The translations under genes were made by a program, and so were the position numbers. From JBFWQM01 sp050249455 (GTDB lineage Bacteria; Pseudomonadota; Alphaproteobacteria; MPNO01; VGEU01): a stretch of 26,752 bases of DNA. The DNA is taken from positions 1-26,752 of the forward strand of contig JBFWQM010000049.1 in assembly GCA_050249455.1 (NCBI GenBank), in the 5' to 3' direction. The notes beneath the pieces were generated by a model. The model saw nothing but the letters and a program-made list of their open reading frames with translations, was not told the origin of the DNA and did not search any database. Below, piece by piece: positions 8,123 through 15,563 of this stretch; the first letter of the stretch is position 1; each line of letters begins with the position of its first letter.

Positions 8123-9070
8123 TCAGCCGCCCGCACCCAGGCAGCCGACGAGCGACTCGCGCAGCCCCCGCATCAGGACGAAGTAGGCGTCGGGGCCGGG
8201 CGGGATGGCGGCGCCTTCCGGGTCGAGGACGGCGATGCGCGCCGGGGTGTCCTCGGCGACGGCGGCGACCAGCGGCGGCTGGAACTGCGGCTCGGCGAAG
8301 ACGCAGCGGGCGCCGAGCTTGACGATGCGGGCGCGCAGCGCGCGCAGCCGCTTGGCCGACGGCCGCTGCTCCGGGCTGACCACCACCGACCCGACCGCGT
8401 TCAGCCCGTAACGACGCTCCAGGTACTGGTAGGCGTCATGGAACACGGCGAACGGCGCCGTCCGCACCGGCGCGAGGCCGGCGTCGATCTCGTCCTCCAT
8501 CGCGCGCAGGCGCGCGATGGCCGCAGCCTCGTTGCGGCGGTAGGCGTCGGCGTTGGACGGATCCACGGACCGCAGCACGCCGGCGACATGGGCGACGATG
8601 CGCGCCGCGTTGCCGGGATCGAGCCAGACATGCGGGTCCATGCCGCCATCCGCGTCTTCCGGCCCGCGCTCGTGGTCGTGGCCGTGCGGCGCGTGGTCCT
8701 CCCAGGCGCCGCCGGCGCGCGCGGGATACAGGACAAGGTCCGCGTCGTCCATCAGCGTGACGGCGCGCGCGCCCGCCGCCAGCGACGCGAGCGGCCGGTC
8801 GAGGAATCCCTCCAGCTCGCGGCCGACCCGGATGACCACGTCGGATTCCGCGATGGTGCGTGCATCCGATGGCCGGAGGGCGTAGGTATGGGGCGATGCG
8901 GCGCCCCGCAACAGGAGAGCCGGCTCGCCGACGTCCTTCATCACCGCAGCGACGAGCGAATGGATCGGATTGATCGACACGGCGACCTTCGGGGCGGCAG
9001 CGGCCGGCGCGATTGCGGAGGCCGACAGCACGACGGCCGCCGCAAGACCGCGCCCTAGGATCAGGAACAC
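8123..9070 (-). CDS. znuA: Zinc ABC transporter substrate-binding protein ZnuA
   Basis: Periplasmic zinc receptor of the ZnuABC importer. From the preferred GTG start at 9070 the product has 315 residues: a signal peptide (MFLILGRGLAAAVVLSASAIAPAAAA) and the three His ligands of the family at H61 (ASPHTY), H147 (DPHVWLDP) and H211 (FHDAYQYLE). A His/Asp-rich loop (HAPHGHDHE, about 126-134) precedes the second ligand, as in other ZnuA proteins. The GTG is favoured over the ATG at 9094 because GGAG sits 8 bases before it and the signal peptide is then of normal form. The gene is divergent from zur-znuCB with a Zur-type palindrome between, and converges on the UbiD gene with a 21-base gap. Confidence 0.93.
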   Translation of the reverse strand: MFLILGRGLAAAVVLSASAIAPAAAAPKVAVSINPIHSLVAAVMKDVGEPALLLRGAASPHTYALRPSDARTIAESDVVIRVGRELEGFLDRPLASLAAGARAVTLMDDADLVLYPARAGGAWEDHAPHGHDHERGPEDADGGMDPHVWLDPGNAARIVAHVAGVLRSVDPSNADAYRRNEAAAIARLRAMEDEIDAGLAPVRTAPFAVFHDAYQYLERRYGLNAVGSVVVSPEQRPSAKRLRALRARIVKLGARCVFAEPQFQPPLVAAVAEDTPARIAVLDPEGAAIPPGPDAYFVLMRGLRESLVGCLGAGG

Positions 9071-9106
9071 GCCGCTTACTCCGGGTTGTTGCATGATGCG
9101 CTCGAC

Positions 9107-9119
9107 GTTATACTATAAC
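9107..9119. promoter_or_regulatory. Zur-type operator in znuA/zur intergenic region
   Basis: GTTATACTATAAC is a perfect 6-1-6 palindrome, an AT-rich island in very G+C-rich DNA. It resembles the GTTATA-centred Zur boxes of alphaproteobacteria. It lies between divergent znuA and zur-znuCB and contains -10-like TATACT/TATAGT on the two strands, so zinc-loaded Zur bound here could shut off both transcription units. Confidence 0.75.
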
Positions 9120-9142
9120 AAATTGTGACGGAGAAGCATGTC

Positions 9143-9640
9143 ATGGCGCAGGAGGTGATCGCTTCGTTCCGCGACAGCGAGCACGACCACGCGCGCTGCG
9201 TCAGCGACGCACTGGACACCGCGGAGCAGCTGTGCGCCGAGCGCGGGCTGCGCCTGACGCCGATCCGCCGGAGGGTGCTGGAGCTGGTGTGGTCGAAGCA
9301 CGAGCCGGTGCGCGCCTACGACCTGCTGGAGGACTTGCGCAGCGAACGGCGCCGCGCCGCGCCGCCGACCGTCTACCGCGCGCTCGAGTTCCTGATCGAG
9401 AACGGCCTGGTGCACCGCATCGAGTCGCTCAACGCCTTCGTCGGCTGTCCCGGGCCGCGGCGGCCGCATGTCGGCCAGTTCCTGATCTGCCGCAACTGCG
9501 CCGCCGTCGCCGAGATGGACGACGCCGCCATCGCCCGGATGATCGCGCGCAAGGCGCAGAGCCTGGGCTTCCAGGTAGAGCGCCAGACGATCGAGGTCAC
9601 CGGCCTGTGTCCGGAATGCGGACGTGCCGGCACGGCCTGA
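9143..9640 (+). CDS. zur: Zinc uptake regulator, Fur family (Zur)
   Basis: A Fur-family repressor that senses Zn(II). It has an N-terminal winged helix (RLTPIRRRVLELVWSKHEPVRAYDLLEDL, recognition region PPTVYRALEFLIENGLVHRIE) and a C-terminal metal/dimer domain with the structural zinc cysteines CRNC and CPEC. ATG 9143 is preferred over the in-frame GTG at 9125, because GGAGAAG lies six to seven bases before it and the GTG lies nearly at the expected transcription start; this gives 165 residues. The gene overlaps znuC by 17 bases and heads the zur-znuC-znuB operon. Together with the palindrome upstream, this makes Zur far more likely than Fur or PerR and implies autoregulation. Confidence 0.92.
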   Translation: MAQEVIASFRDSEHDHARCVSDALDTAEQLCAERGLRLTPIRRRVLELVWSKHEPVRAYDLLEDLRSERRRAAPPTVYRALEFLIENGLVHRIESLNAFVGCPGPRRPHVGQFLICRNCAAVAEMDDAAIARMIARKAQSLGFQVERQTIEVTGLCPECGRAGTA

Positions 9641-10448
9641 CCCCGCCGACGCGCCGCTCGTCGAGGTTTCCGGCGTCGTCGTCCGCCATGCCGGACGCCT
9701 GGCGCTCGACGGCATCGACCTGTCGATCCGTCCCGGCGCCATCGTCACCCTGGTCGGGCCGAACGGGTCCGGCAAGACCACCCTGGTGCGCACCGTCCTG
9801 GGGCTGGCGCGGCCCGACGCCGGCACGGTGCGGCGCCGGCCGGGCGTTCGCATCGGCTACGTGCCGCAGGCCTTCCCCGTCGATCCGATCCTGCCGCTCG
9901 GCGTGCGCGGCTTCCTGGCGCTGACCGGCGCCTCGCGCGCCGCGATCGACGCGGCGGTCGCGGAGGTCGGGGCGGAAGCGGCGATCGACACGCCGCTCCA
10001 CGCCGTCTCGGGCGGCGAGCTCAAGCGCGTCGTGCTGGCACGCGCGCTGCTGCGCGACCCGCAGCTCCTGGTGCTCGACGAGCCGACCGCCGGCATCGAC
10101 GTGGTCGGCCAGAGCGAGTTCTACAAGCTGATCGGGCGCATCCGCGACCGGCGGCGCTGCGGCGTCCTGCTGGTGTCGCACGACCTGCACCTCGTGATGG
10201 CGGCGACCGACGAGGTGCTGTGCCTCAACGGCCATGTCTGCTGCCGCGGCCGGCCGGAGGAGGTCAGCGCCGACCCGGCCTACCGCGCGCTGTTCGGCCT
10301 CGACGTCGCCCACACGCTGGGGCTCTACGAGCACCACCACGACCACGTGCACACGCACGGCGGTGTGGTGCGCATCGACGCCGCGGCGCATGCCGGTCAC
10401 GACCACCGCGATCTCGGCGGCGACCACCGGCACCGCGGCCATGGATGA
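9624..10448 (+). CDS. znuC: Zinc ABC transporter ATP-binding protein ZnuC
   Basis: A 274-residue ABC ATPase with Walker A GPNGSGKTT (residues 45-53), Q-loop VPQAFP, signature VSGGE (128-132), Walker B LLVLDEP (148-154) and switch His (LLVSHD). It powers zinc import through ZnuB. The last about 45 residues are a His-rich tail (EHHHDHVHTH, HAGHDH, DHRHRGH; about 12 His), a possible cytosolic zinc-binding or sensing segment known from some alphaproteobacterial ZnuC proteins. The GTG start lies within zur (17-base overlap) and the stop overlaps znuB by 8 bases, so the three are translationally coupled. Confidence 0.94.
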   Translation: MPARPDPADAPLVEVSGVVVRHAGRLALDGIDLSIRPGAIVTLVGPNGSGKTTLVRTVLGLARPDAGTVRRRPGVRIGYVPQAFPVDPILPLGVRGFLALTGASRAAIDAAVAEVGAEAAIDTPLHAVSGGELKRVVLARALLRDPQLLVLDEPTAGIDVVGQSEFYKLIGRIRDRRRCGVLLVSHDLHLVMAATDEVLCLNGHVCCRGRPEEVSADPAYRALFGLDVAHTLGLYEHHHDHVHTHGGVVRIDAAAHAGHDHRDLGGDHRHRGHG

Positions 10449-11232
10449 CTTCATCGTGCGCGCGCTGGCCGGCGGCCTCGGCGTGGCCGCGGTGGCCGGG
10501 CCGCTCGGCTGCTTCATGGTGTGGCGGCGGATGGCCTATTTCGGCGAGACGCTGGCGAACTCCGCGCTGTTCGGCGTCGCGCTCGGCGTGCTGATCGGCA
10601 TCTCCGCGACGCCGGCGATCGTCGCCGTGTGCCTGGCGGTCGCGGTGGCACTGTTCGCGCTGCAGCGCCAGCGCCGGCTGCCGACCGACACGCTGCTCGG
10701 CGTGCTGGCGCATGCCAGCCTGGCCGCCGGGCTGATCGTGACGGCGTTCCTGGAGACGGTGCGCGCCGACCTGATGGCTTACCTGTTCGGCGACATCCTC
10801 TCGATGTCGCGGGCCGACATCCTGTGGATCTATGTCGGCGGCGCGCTGGCGCTGGCGTTCCTGGCGGCGACGTGGCGGTCGCTGATCACGCTGACCCTGC
10901 ACGAGGACCTGGCGCAGGTCGAAGGCGTGCCGATCCATCTGCTGCGCTTCTTCCTGATGCTGCTGTTCGCGCTGGTGGTCGCGGTGGCGATGAAGGTGGT
11001 CGGGATCGTGCTGCTGGTGTCGCTGCTGATCATCCCGGCGGCGGCGGCGCGGCGGCTGTCGCGCGGGCCTGCGGCGATGGCGGCGGTCGCGGCGGCGATC
11101 GGCTGCGCCGCGGTCGCCGGCGGCCTCGGCGCCTCCATGCAATGGGACATCCCGACCGGCGCGGCCATCGTTGCGACCGCCGCAGTCATCTTCTTCGTCG
11201 TGATGGGCCTGCCGGCGCGCCGCGCGGCGTGA
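10441..11232 (+). CDS. znuB: Zinc ABC transporter permease ZnuB
   Basis: A 263-residue integral membrane permease of the ABC-3 family. It has a string of hydrophobic helices across its whole length (for example LGGLGVAAVAGPLGCFMVW-like and VVGIVLLVSLLIIPAAAARR) and the family segment WRRMAYFGETLANSALFGVALG near the N-terminus. ATG 10441 overlaps the end of znuC by 8 bases; the longer frame opening upstream lies within znuC and is a shadow. It forms the inner-membrane channel for zinc released by ZnuA. Its stop is only 3 bases from the convergent ppx stop, leaving no room for a separate terminator. Confidence 0.94.
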   Translation: MDDFIVRALAGGLGVAAVAGPLGCFMVWRRMAYFGETLANSALFGVALGVLIGISATPAIVAVCLAVAVALFALQRQRRLPTDTLLGVLAHASLAAGLIVTAFLETVRADLMAYLFGDILSMSRADILWIYVGGALALAFLAATWRSLITLTLHEDLAQVEGVPIHLLRFFLMLLFALVVAVAMKVVGIVLLVSLLIIPAAAARRLSRGPAAMAAVAAAIGCAAVAGGLGASMQWDIPTGAAIVATAAVIFFVVMGLPARRAA

Positions 11233-11235
11233 CGG

Positions 11236-12720
11236 TCAGGGCAGGATCCGCGCGCCGGTCACGTCGAATGCGCGCGCGAGCGCGTTGAGGCGGCGCTCGA
11301 CCGCGTCGCCGCCGGGGACGCGGCAGTCCTCCGGCAGGGTCAGGCGCGGCGTGCGGTTGTCGAACTGCAGCCGCGTCCGCCGTAGCATGTCGCGCGCGCC
11401 GCCCGAGATCGTGTAGGCCAGCCGCAGCGCGAGGCCGAGCCGGATCGCGTGCCGGGTGGTATCGGGGTCGAGCAAGGCGAGCGCGGGGTCGAGCTGGCGG
11501 CCGTCCGGCACCCCCTCGTAGCGGGCATAGGCGGCGACCGCCAGGAACGCCCGGCCCGGATGGTCGAGGCCCACATAGGGCGCGCGCAGCATCGCCAGCA
11601 TCGCCTGGTCGGCGCGGTAGGCGGGATGGGCGCGCCACTGGGTGTCCGACAGATGGCAGGCCGCCTGGCGCAGCCGCGACAGCGCCAGCGGTTCCTCGGG
11701 AAACAGCGGCGCGGTCCAGGTATAGAGGTCTTCGCCGAGCCCGCCGAACCGGCTCTCGCGCGCGCCGGCGTCCATCGCGGCGACGATCAGCGGATCCTTC
11801 CCCTGCTCGTGCGTCGGCAGGGTGTCGAACACGTAGCCTTCGCGCAGGCCGTAGGCGGAGAAGACGACGCGCTTGGGCCTCACCCGCCGCAGCAGGCGTT
11901 CGAGCACCATGGCGCCCAGCGGCAGCGTCTCGGCGCGCCGCCGCGACAGCCCGGAAAGCTGGGCCAGCGACCGCGGGCCGAGGCCGCGGATCACGCGCGC
12001 GAGAGATTCCAGCTCCTTCCGCGGCACGGTGTAGGTGTGGATGATCTGCAGCGGGTAGCCGATCTGGTCCATGCGGATGCGCGCGATCGCGCGCCACACG
12101 CCGCCGACCGGGTAGAAGGTGCGGCCGCGGAAGTCGTCGAGCCAGGCGTGGGCGGCAAGCTCCTCGTCCACCGCCCGGACCGTCGCTTCCGGGTCGAGCC
12201 GGTACGAATCGAGCAGGCGGAACGGACCCAGCGCCAGGGTCGCGCGCGTGCCCGGCCGGCCGCGGTCGATGCCGACGCATTCCAGGCTGCCGCCGCCCAG
12301 GTCGCCGGCCATGCCGTCCGCGTCCGGGATGCCGGCGACGACGCCGAGCGCCGACAGGTGCGCTTCCTCCTCGCCGCTCAGGACGCGCACCGGGTAGCGG
12401 CAGATCCGCTCGACCTCGGCAACGAAGGCGGGGCCGTCGGCGGCGTCGCGCACGGCCGCGGTGGCGAACAGGTCGAGGCGCCGCACGCCCATCTCCTCGG
12501 CCAGCCGCGTGAAGCGGGCGAGGTTGGGCAGCGCGAGCTCGACGCCTTCCGGGTTGAGCCGGCCGGAGGCCGAGAGCCCGCGGCCGAGGGCGCACTGCAC
12601 CTTCTCGTTGAACAGCGCGACGAACGCGCGCCACGGCCGGTCGAACACGACAAGGCGGATCGAGTTCGATCCGATGTCGATCACCGCGACCCGGTCGTTT
12701 ATGCCGAGCCTGCGCGCCAC
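11236..12720 (-). CDS. ppx: Ppx/GppA family exopolyphosphatase
   Basis: A 494-residue protein of the ASKHA-fold Ppx/GppA family. The N-terminal phosphate motif is VAVIDIGSNSIRLVVFDR, followed by VLSGEEEAHLSALG and the second nucleotide/phosphate motif GDLGGGSLECVGID. The C-terminal half is helical with a degenerate HD-like region (ACHLSDTQWRAHPAYR). Such enzymes hydrolyse terminal phosphates of polyphosphate (Ppx) or pppGpp (GppA), and sequence alone does not fully separate the two. The gene follows ppk by 25 bases on the same strand, which favours exopolyphosphatase. Confidence 0.88.
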   Translation of the reverse strand: MARRLGINDRVAVIDIGSNSIRLVVFDRPWRAFVALFNEKVQCALGRGLSASGRLNPEGVELALPNLARFTRLAEEMGVRRLDLFATAAVRDAADGPAFVAEVERICRYPVRVLSGEEEAHLSALGVVAGIPDADGMAGDLGGGSLECVGIDRGRPGTRATLALGPFRLLDSYRLDPEATVRAVDEELAAHAWLDDFRGRTFYPVGGVWRAIARIRMDQIGYPLQIIHTYTVPRKELESLARVIRGLGPRSLAQLSGLSRRRAETLPLGAMVLERLLRRVRPKRVVFSAYGLREGYVFDTLPTHEQGKDPLIVAAMDAGARESRFGGLGEDLYTWTAPLFPEEPLALSRLRQAACHLSDTQWRAHPAYRADQAMLAMLRAPYVGLDHPGRAFLAVAAYARYEGVPDGRQLDPALALLDPDTTRHAIRLGLALRLAYTISGGARDMLRRTRLQFDNRTPRLTLPEDCRVPGGDAVERRLNALARAFDVTGARILP

Positions 12721-12745
12721 GCCGGCAACACCTCCGCCAGTTTCG

Positions 12746-14917
12746 TCAGGAGCCGGATTCGGCCGCGACCGGCAGCCGCTTGCCGCGGCGCAGCGCGCTG
12801 CCGCGTCCGGACAGGCTCGGGTTGGTCATGAAATAGAGATGGGCATTGAACGACTGCGGCTCGTCGGACGGCGGCAGGTAGCTGCCGTCGGGCTGCAACG
12901 TCCAGCTCAGCGCGCCGTCGCGCAGGTTGCTGCCCATCACCTGCTCGAGCACCTGCTTGTGCACGGTCGGGTTCTCAATCGGCACAAGCGTCTCGACGCG
13001 GCGGTCCAGGTTGCGCTGCATCCAGTCGGCGGAAGAAACGTAGATCTTGGCCTCCGGCGAGGGCAGGCCGTGCCCCGCCCCGACGCACAGGATGCGGCCG
13101 TGCTCCAGGAAGCGGCCGATCAGGCTCTTGACCCGGATGTTCTCCGACAGCCCGGACACGCCCGGGCGCAGGCAGCAGATGCCGCGCACGATCAGGTCGA
13201 TCTGCACGCCCGCCTGCGAGGCGGCGTAGAGCGCGTCGATGATGCCCGGGTCGACCAGGGAGTTGAGCTTGGCCCAGATCGCGGCGGGCCGCCCGGCCCG
13301 GGCGTGCCCGGCTTCCTCGGCGATCAGGCGCATCAGGGTCTCGCGCAGGGTGACGGGCGCGAAGGCGATCTTCTCCATCGCCTCCGGCTTGGCGTAGCCG
13401 GTCATGTAGTTGAACAGCCGCGCCGCGTCGCGGCACAGCGACGGGTCGCAGGTGAAGAATGACAGGTCGGTGTAGATCCGCGCCGTCACCGGGTGGTAGT
13501 TGCCGGTGCCGAAATGGGCGTAGGAGCGCAGGCCCTGCGTCTCGCGCCGCACCACCAGCGAGACCTTGGCGTGGGTCTTGAGCTCGATGAAGCCATAGAC
13601 CACCTGGACGCCGGCCTGCTCCAGGTTGCGCGCCCAGCGGATGTTGCGCTCCTCGTCGAAGCGCGCCTTGAGCTCGACCAGCGCGGTGACCGACTTGCCG
13701 GCTTCCGCCGCCTCGGCCAGCGCGTGGACGATCGGCGAATCCTCGCTGGTCCGGTAGAGCGTCTGCTTGATCGCCACTACCTGCGGGTCGGCGGCCGCTT
13801 GGCGCAGGAACTGCACCACCACGTCGAAGCTCTCATAGGGATGGTGAACGACGAAGTCCTTCTGCCGGATCGCGGCGAAGCAGTCGCCGCCGAAATCGCG
13901 GATGCGCTCAGGGAAGCGCGGGGTGTAGGGCGGGTAGAGCAGGTCCGGCCGCTCGTTGGTGATGATCTGGCTGGTCTCCGACAGCCCGATCATGCCGTCG
14001 ACCGGGAACACGTCGCCCGGGTTGACGTGGAGCTGGCGGATGACGAACTGGCGCAGCTCATCGGGCATGTCGGCGTTGACCGTCAGCCGGATCACCGAGC
14101 CGCGCCGGCGCCGCTTGAGCGCGGACTCGAAGACGCGCACCAGGTCCTCGGCCTCTTCCTCGATCTCGATGTCGCTGTCGCGCAGCAATCGGAAGTAGCC
14201 CAGCGAGGCGACCTGGAAGCCGGGGAACAGTCGGTGCAGGTTGAGGAAGACTGCGGTCTCCAGGGCGACATAGCGAATGTCGGGGCCGGGCAGGCGGATG
14301 AACCGCCGGGCGGTGACGGGCAGCGCGATCAGGCCGGTGATCTCGCGGCCGTCCTCGGTGCGCAGCAGCTTCAACACCATGCTGAAGCCATAATTGGGGA
14401 TGAACGGGAACGGGTGGGCCGGGTCGATCGCCACCGGCGTCAGCAGCGGAAAGATGTTGTCCATGAAGTGCTGCGCCAGCCACTGGCAGTCGGCGACGGG
14501 CAGCTCGTTGACGTCGAGAAGGGTGACCCCGGCGTCGCGCAGCTCCAGACGCAGGCTGCGCCAGCAGCGCTGCTGGTCCTGCATCAGGCGCACCGCGCGC
14601 TGGTTGACCGCGGCGAGCTGCTCGGCCGGACTGCGGCCGTCGTCGCTCAGCGTGCTGACGCCGGCGCGCACCATGCCCATCAGGCCGGCGACGCGGACCA
14701 TGTAGAACTCGTTCAGGTTGCTGGCGGAGATCGACAGGAAACGCAGGCGCTCGAGCGGCGGTGTGGTCGGCCGCGTCGCCTGGGCCAGCACGCGCTCGTT
14801 GAAGGCGAGCCAGGAAAGCTCGCGGTTGATGAAGCGCTGCGGCGCCCCGGGCGCGATCGAGGGTTCCGTCGCGGCCATGTCGGCAATGCTGTCCACGACC
14901 CTGGATTCGTCCATCAT
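12746..14917 (-). CDS. ppk1: Polyphosphate kinase 1
   Basis: PPK1 reversibly transfers the gamma-phosphate of ATP to polyphosphate. The 723-residue product opens with the family motif FINRELSWLAFNERVL. The two catalytic His of the phospholipase-D-like core are present: H449 in KTHAKVSLVVRR (the phosphohistidine site by homology with E. coli His435) and H468 in AHFGTGNYH. NLNEFYMVRVAG and DPAHPFPFIPN are also typical. ATG 14917 (or the adjacent ATG 14914) is preferred over GTG 14938, because a good promoter places the RNA start near 14935 and AGG precedes the ATGs. Directly followed by ppx, so one operon makes and degrades polyphosphate. Confidence 0.95.
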   Translation of the reverse strand: MMDESRVVDSIADMAATEPSIAPGAPQRFINRELSWLAFNERVLAQATRPTTPPLERLRFLSISASNLNEFYMVRVAGLMGMVRAGVSTLSDDGRSPAEQLAAVNQRAVRLMQDQQRCWRSLRLELRDAGVTLLDVNELPVADCQWLAQHFMDNIFPLLTPVAIDPAHPFPFIPNYGFSMVLKLLRTEDGREITGLIALPVTARRFIRLPGPDIRYVALETAVFLNLHRLFPGFQVASLGYFRLLRDSDIEIEEEAEDLVRVFESALKRRRRGSVIRLTVNADMPDELRQFVIRQLHVNPGDVFPVDGMIGLSETSQIITNERPDLLYPPYTPRFPERIRDFGGDCFAAIRQKDFVVHHPYESFDVVVQFLRQAAADPQVVAIKQTLYRTSEDSPIVHALAEAAEAGKSVTALVELKARFDEERNIRWARNLEQAGVQVVYGFIELKTHAKVSLVVRRETQGLRSYAHFGTGNYHPVTARIYTDLSFFTCDPSLCRDAARLFNYMTGYAKPEAMEKIAFAPVTLRETLMRLIAEEAGHARAGRPAAIWAKLNSLVDPGIIDALYAASQAGVQIDLIVRGICCLRPGVSGLSENIRVKSLIGRFLEHGRILCVGAGHGLPSPEAKIYVSSADWMQRNLDRRVETLVPIENPTVHKQVLEQVMGSNLRDGALSWTLQPDGSYLPPSDEPQSFNAHLYFMTNPSLSGRGSALRRGKRLPVAAESGS

Positions 14918-14941
14918 TCGACCTGCAACAAGGAGCACCCG

Positions 14942-14970
14942 AGTCTACACGGGAGGAATTAAGATGTCAT
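14942..14970 (-). promoter_or_regulatory. Probable ppk promoter
   Basis: On the minus strand, ATGACA (14970-14965) and TAGACT (14947-14942) are separated by exactly 17 bases, a good sigma-70-type pair. The expected RNA start near 14935 lies about 18 bases before the ATG pair of ppk and downstream of the alternative GTG at 14938, so it also decides the start codon. Confidence 0.5.
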
Positions 14971-14972
14971 GA
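14952..14972 (+). other. Strong ribosome site leading into a two-codon frame, ahead of sixA
   Basis: GGAGG (14952-14956), 7 bases, then ATG TCA TGA (14964-14972). This frame is the same as that of sixA, whose usable GTG comes 36 bases later with only a weak GGCGGG site. It could be a minimal leader frame feeding reinitiation, or chance, since it overlaps the ppk promoter. Confidence 0.3.
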
Positions 14973-15008
14973 CGCGCCCGCGGCGGCGCAACCACCGGCG
15001 GGATTGCG

Positions 15009-15563
15009 GTGACGAAGACGATACTCCTGTTGCGCCACGCCAAGTCGAGCTGGCCGGCGGCCGACGCGGCCGACTTCGACCGGCCGCTGGCGCCGCGCGG
15101 CCGCGCCGCCGCGCCGGTCATGGCCGGGCTCATGCGCAGCCGCGGCTGGCGGCCCGAGCGCGTGCTGTGCTCGGCGGCGGCGCGCACGCGAGAGACCTGG
15201 GCGCTGATGGCGCCGACATTCGGGAGCAAGGTTCCCGTCCGCTATGTGAAGGAGCTTTACCTGGCACCGCCCGCCCGAATTCTCCGCCGGCTGCGCCGGC
15301 TGCCGGACACGCTGGGGACGGTCCTGGTGATCGGGCACAACCCCGGCCTGCAGGAGTTGGCGGCCGGGCTGGCCGCCATGGGCGATTCGCGCGCGATCGA
15401 GCGCCTCAACCGCAAGTTCCCGACCGCCGCGCTCGCCGTCATCGCCAGCGAGGCGGCGCATTGGTGCGACCTGGGACCTGCAACGCTCGCCGCATTCATT
15501 CGGCCCAAGGATCTGGCGCAGGAAGAAGCTCACGCGTCCCAGAACGGCTTCGACTTGCGGTAG
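15009..15563 (+). CDS. SixA-type phosphohistidine phosphatase (histidine phosphatase superfamily)
   Basis: A 184-residue protein with the RHG-type catalytic motif LLLRHAKSSW (R9-H10), phosphate-binding RGRAAA, the SAAARTRETW segment and the second catalytic His H110 in VIGHNPGLQE. Short single-domain members with RHAKSSW are usually called SixA, which removes phosphate from histidine on phosphotransfer proteins; the target here is unknown. The GTG start has only a weak Shine-Dalgarno site. A strong one 40-odd bases upstream leads into ATG TCA TGA in the same frame. The gene is divergent from ppk, and its last 34 bases overlap the end of the CYTH-CHAD gene on the other strand. Confidence 0.85.
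   Translation: MTKTILLLRHAKSSWPAADAADFDRPLAPRGRAAAPVMAGLMRSRGWRPERVLCSAAARTRETWALMAPTFGSKVPVRYVKELYLAPPARILRRLRRLPDTLGTVLVIGHNPGLQELAAGLAAMGDSRAIERLNRKFPTAALAVIASEAAHWCDLGPATLAAFIRPKDLAQEEAHASQNGFDLR

Noticed and set aside
9125..9142. GTG start giving a longer Zur
   Set aside because: It lies close to the predicted RNA start and lacks a ribosome site, while ATG 9143 has GGAGAAG before it.
14918..14938. GTG start giving a longer PPK1
   Set aside because: It falls upstream of the RNA start expected from the promoter at 14942-14970.
12461..14962. Long plus-strand open frames opposite ppk and ppx
   Set aside because: They mirror the codon pattern of the minus-strand genes, which have full catalytic motifs.
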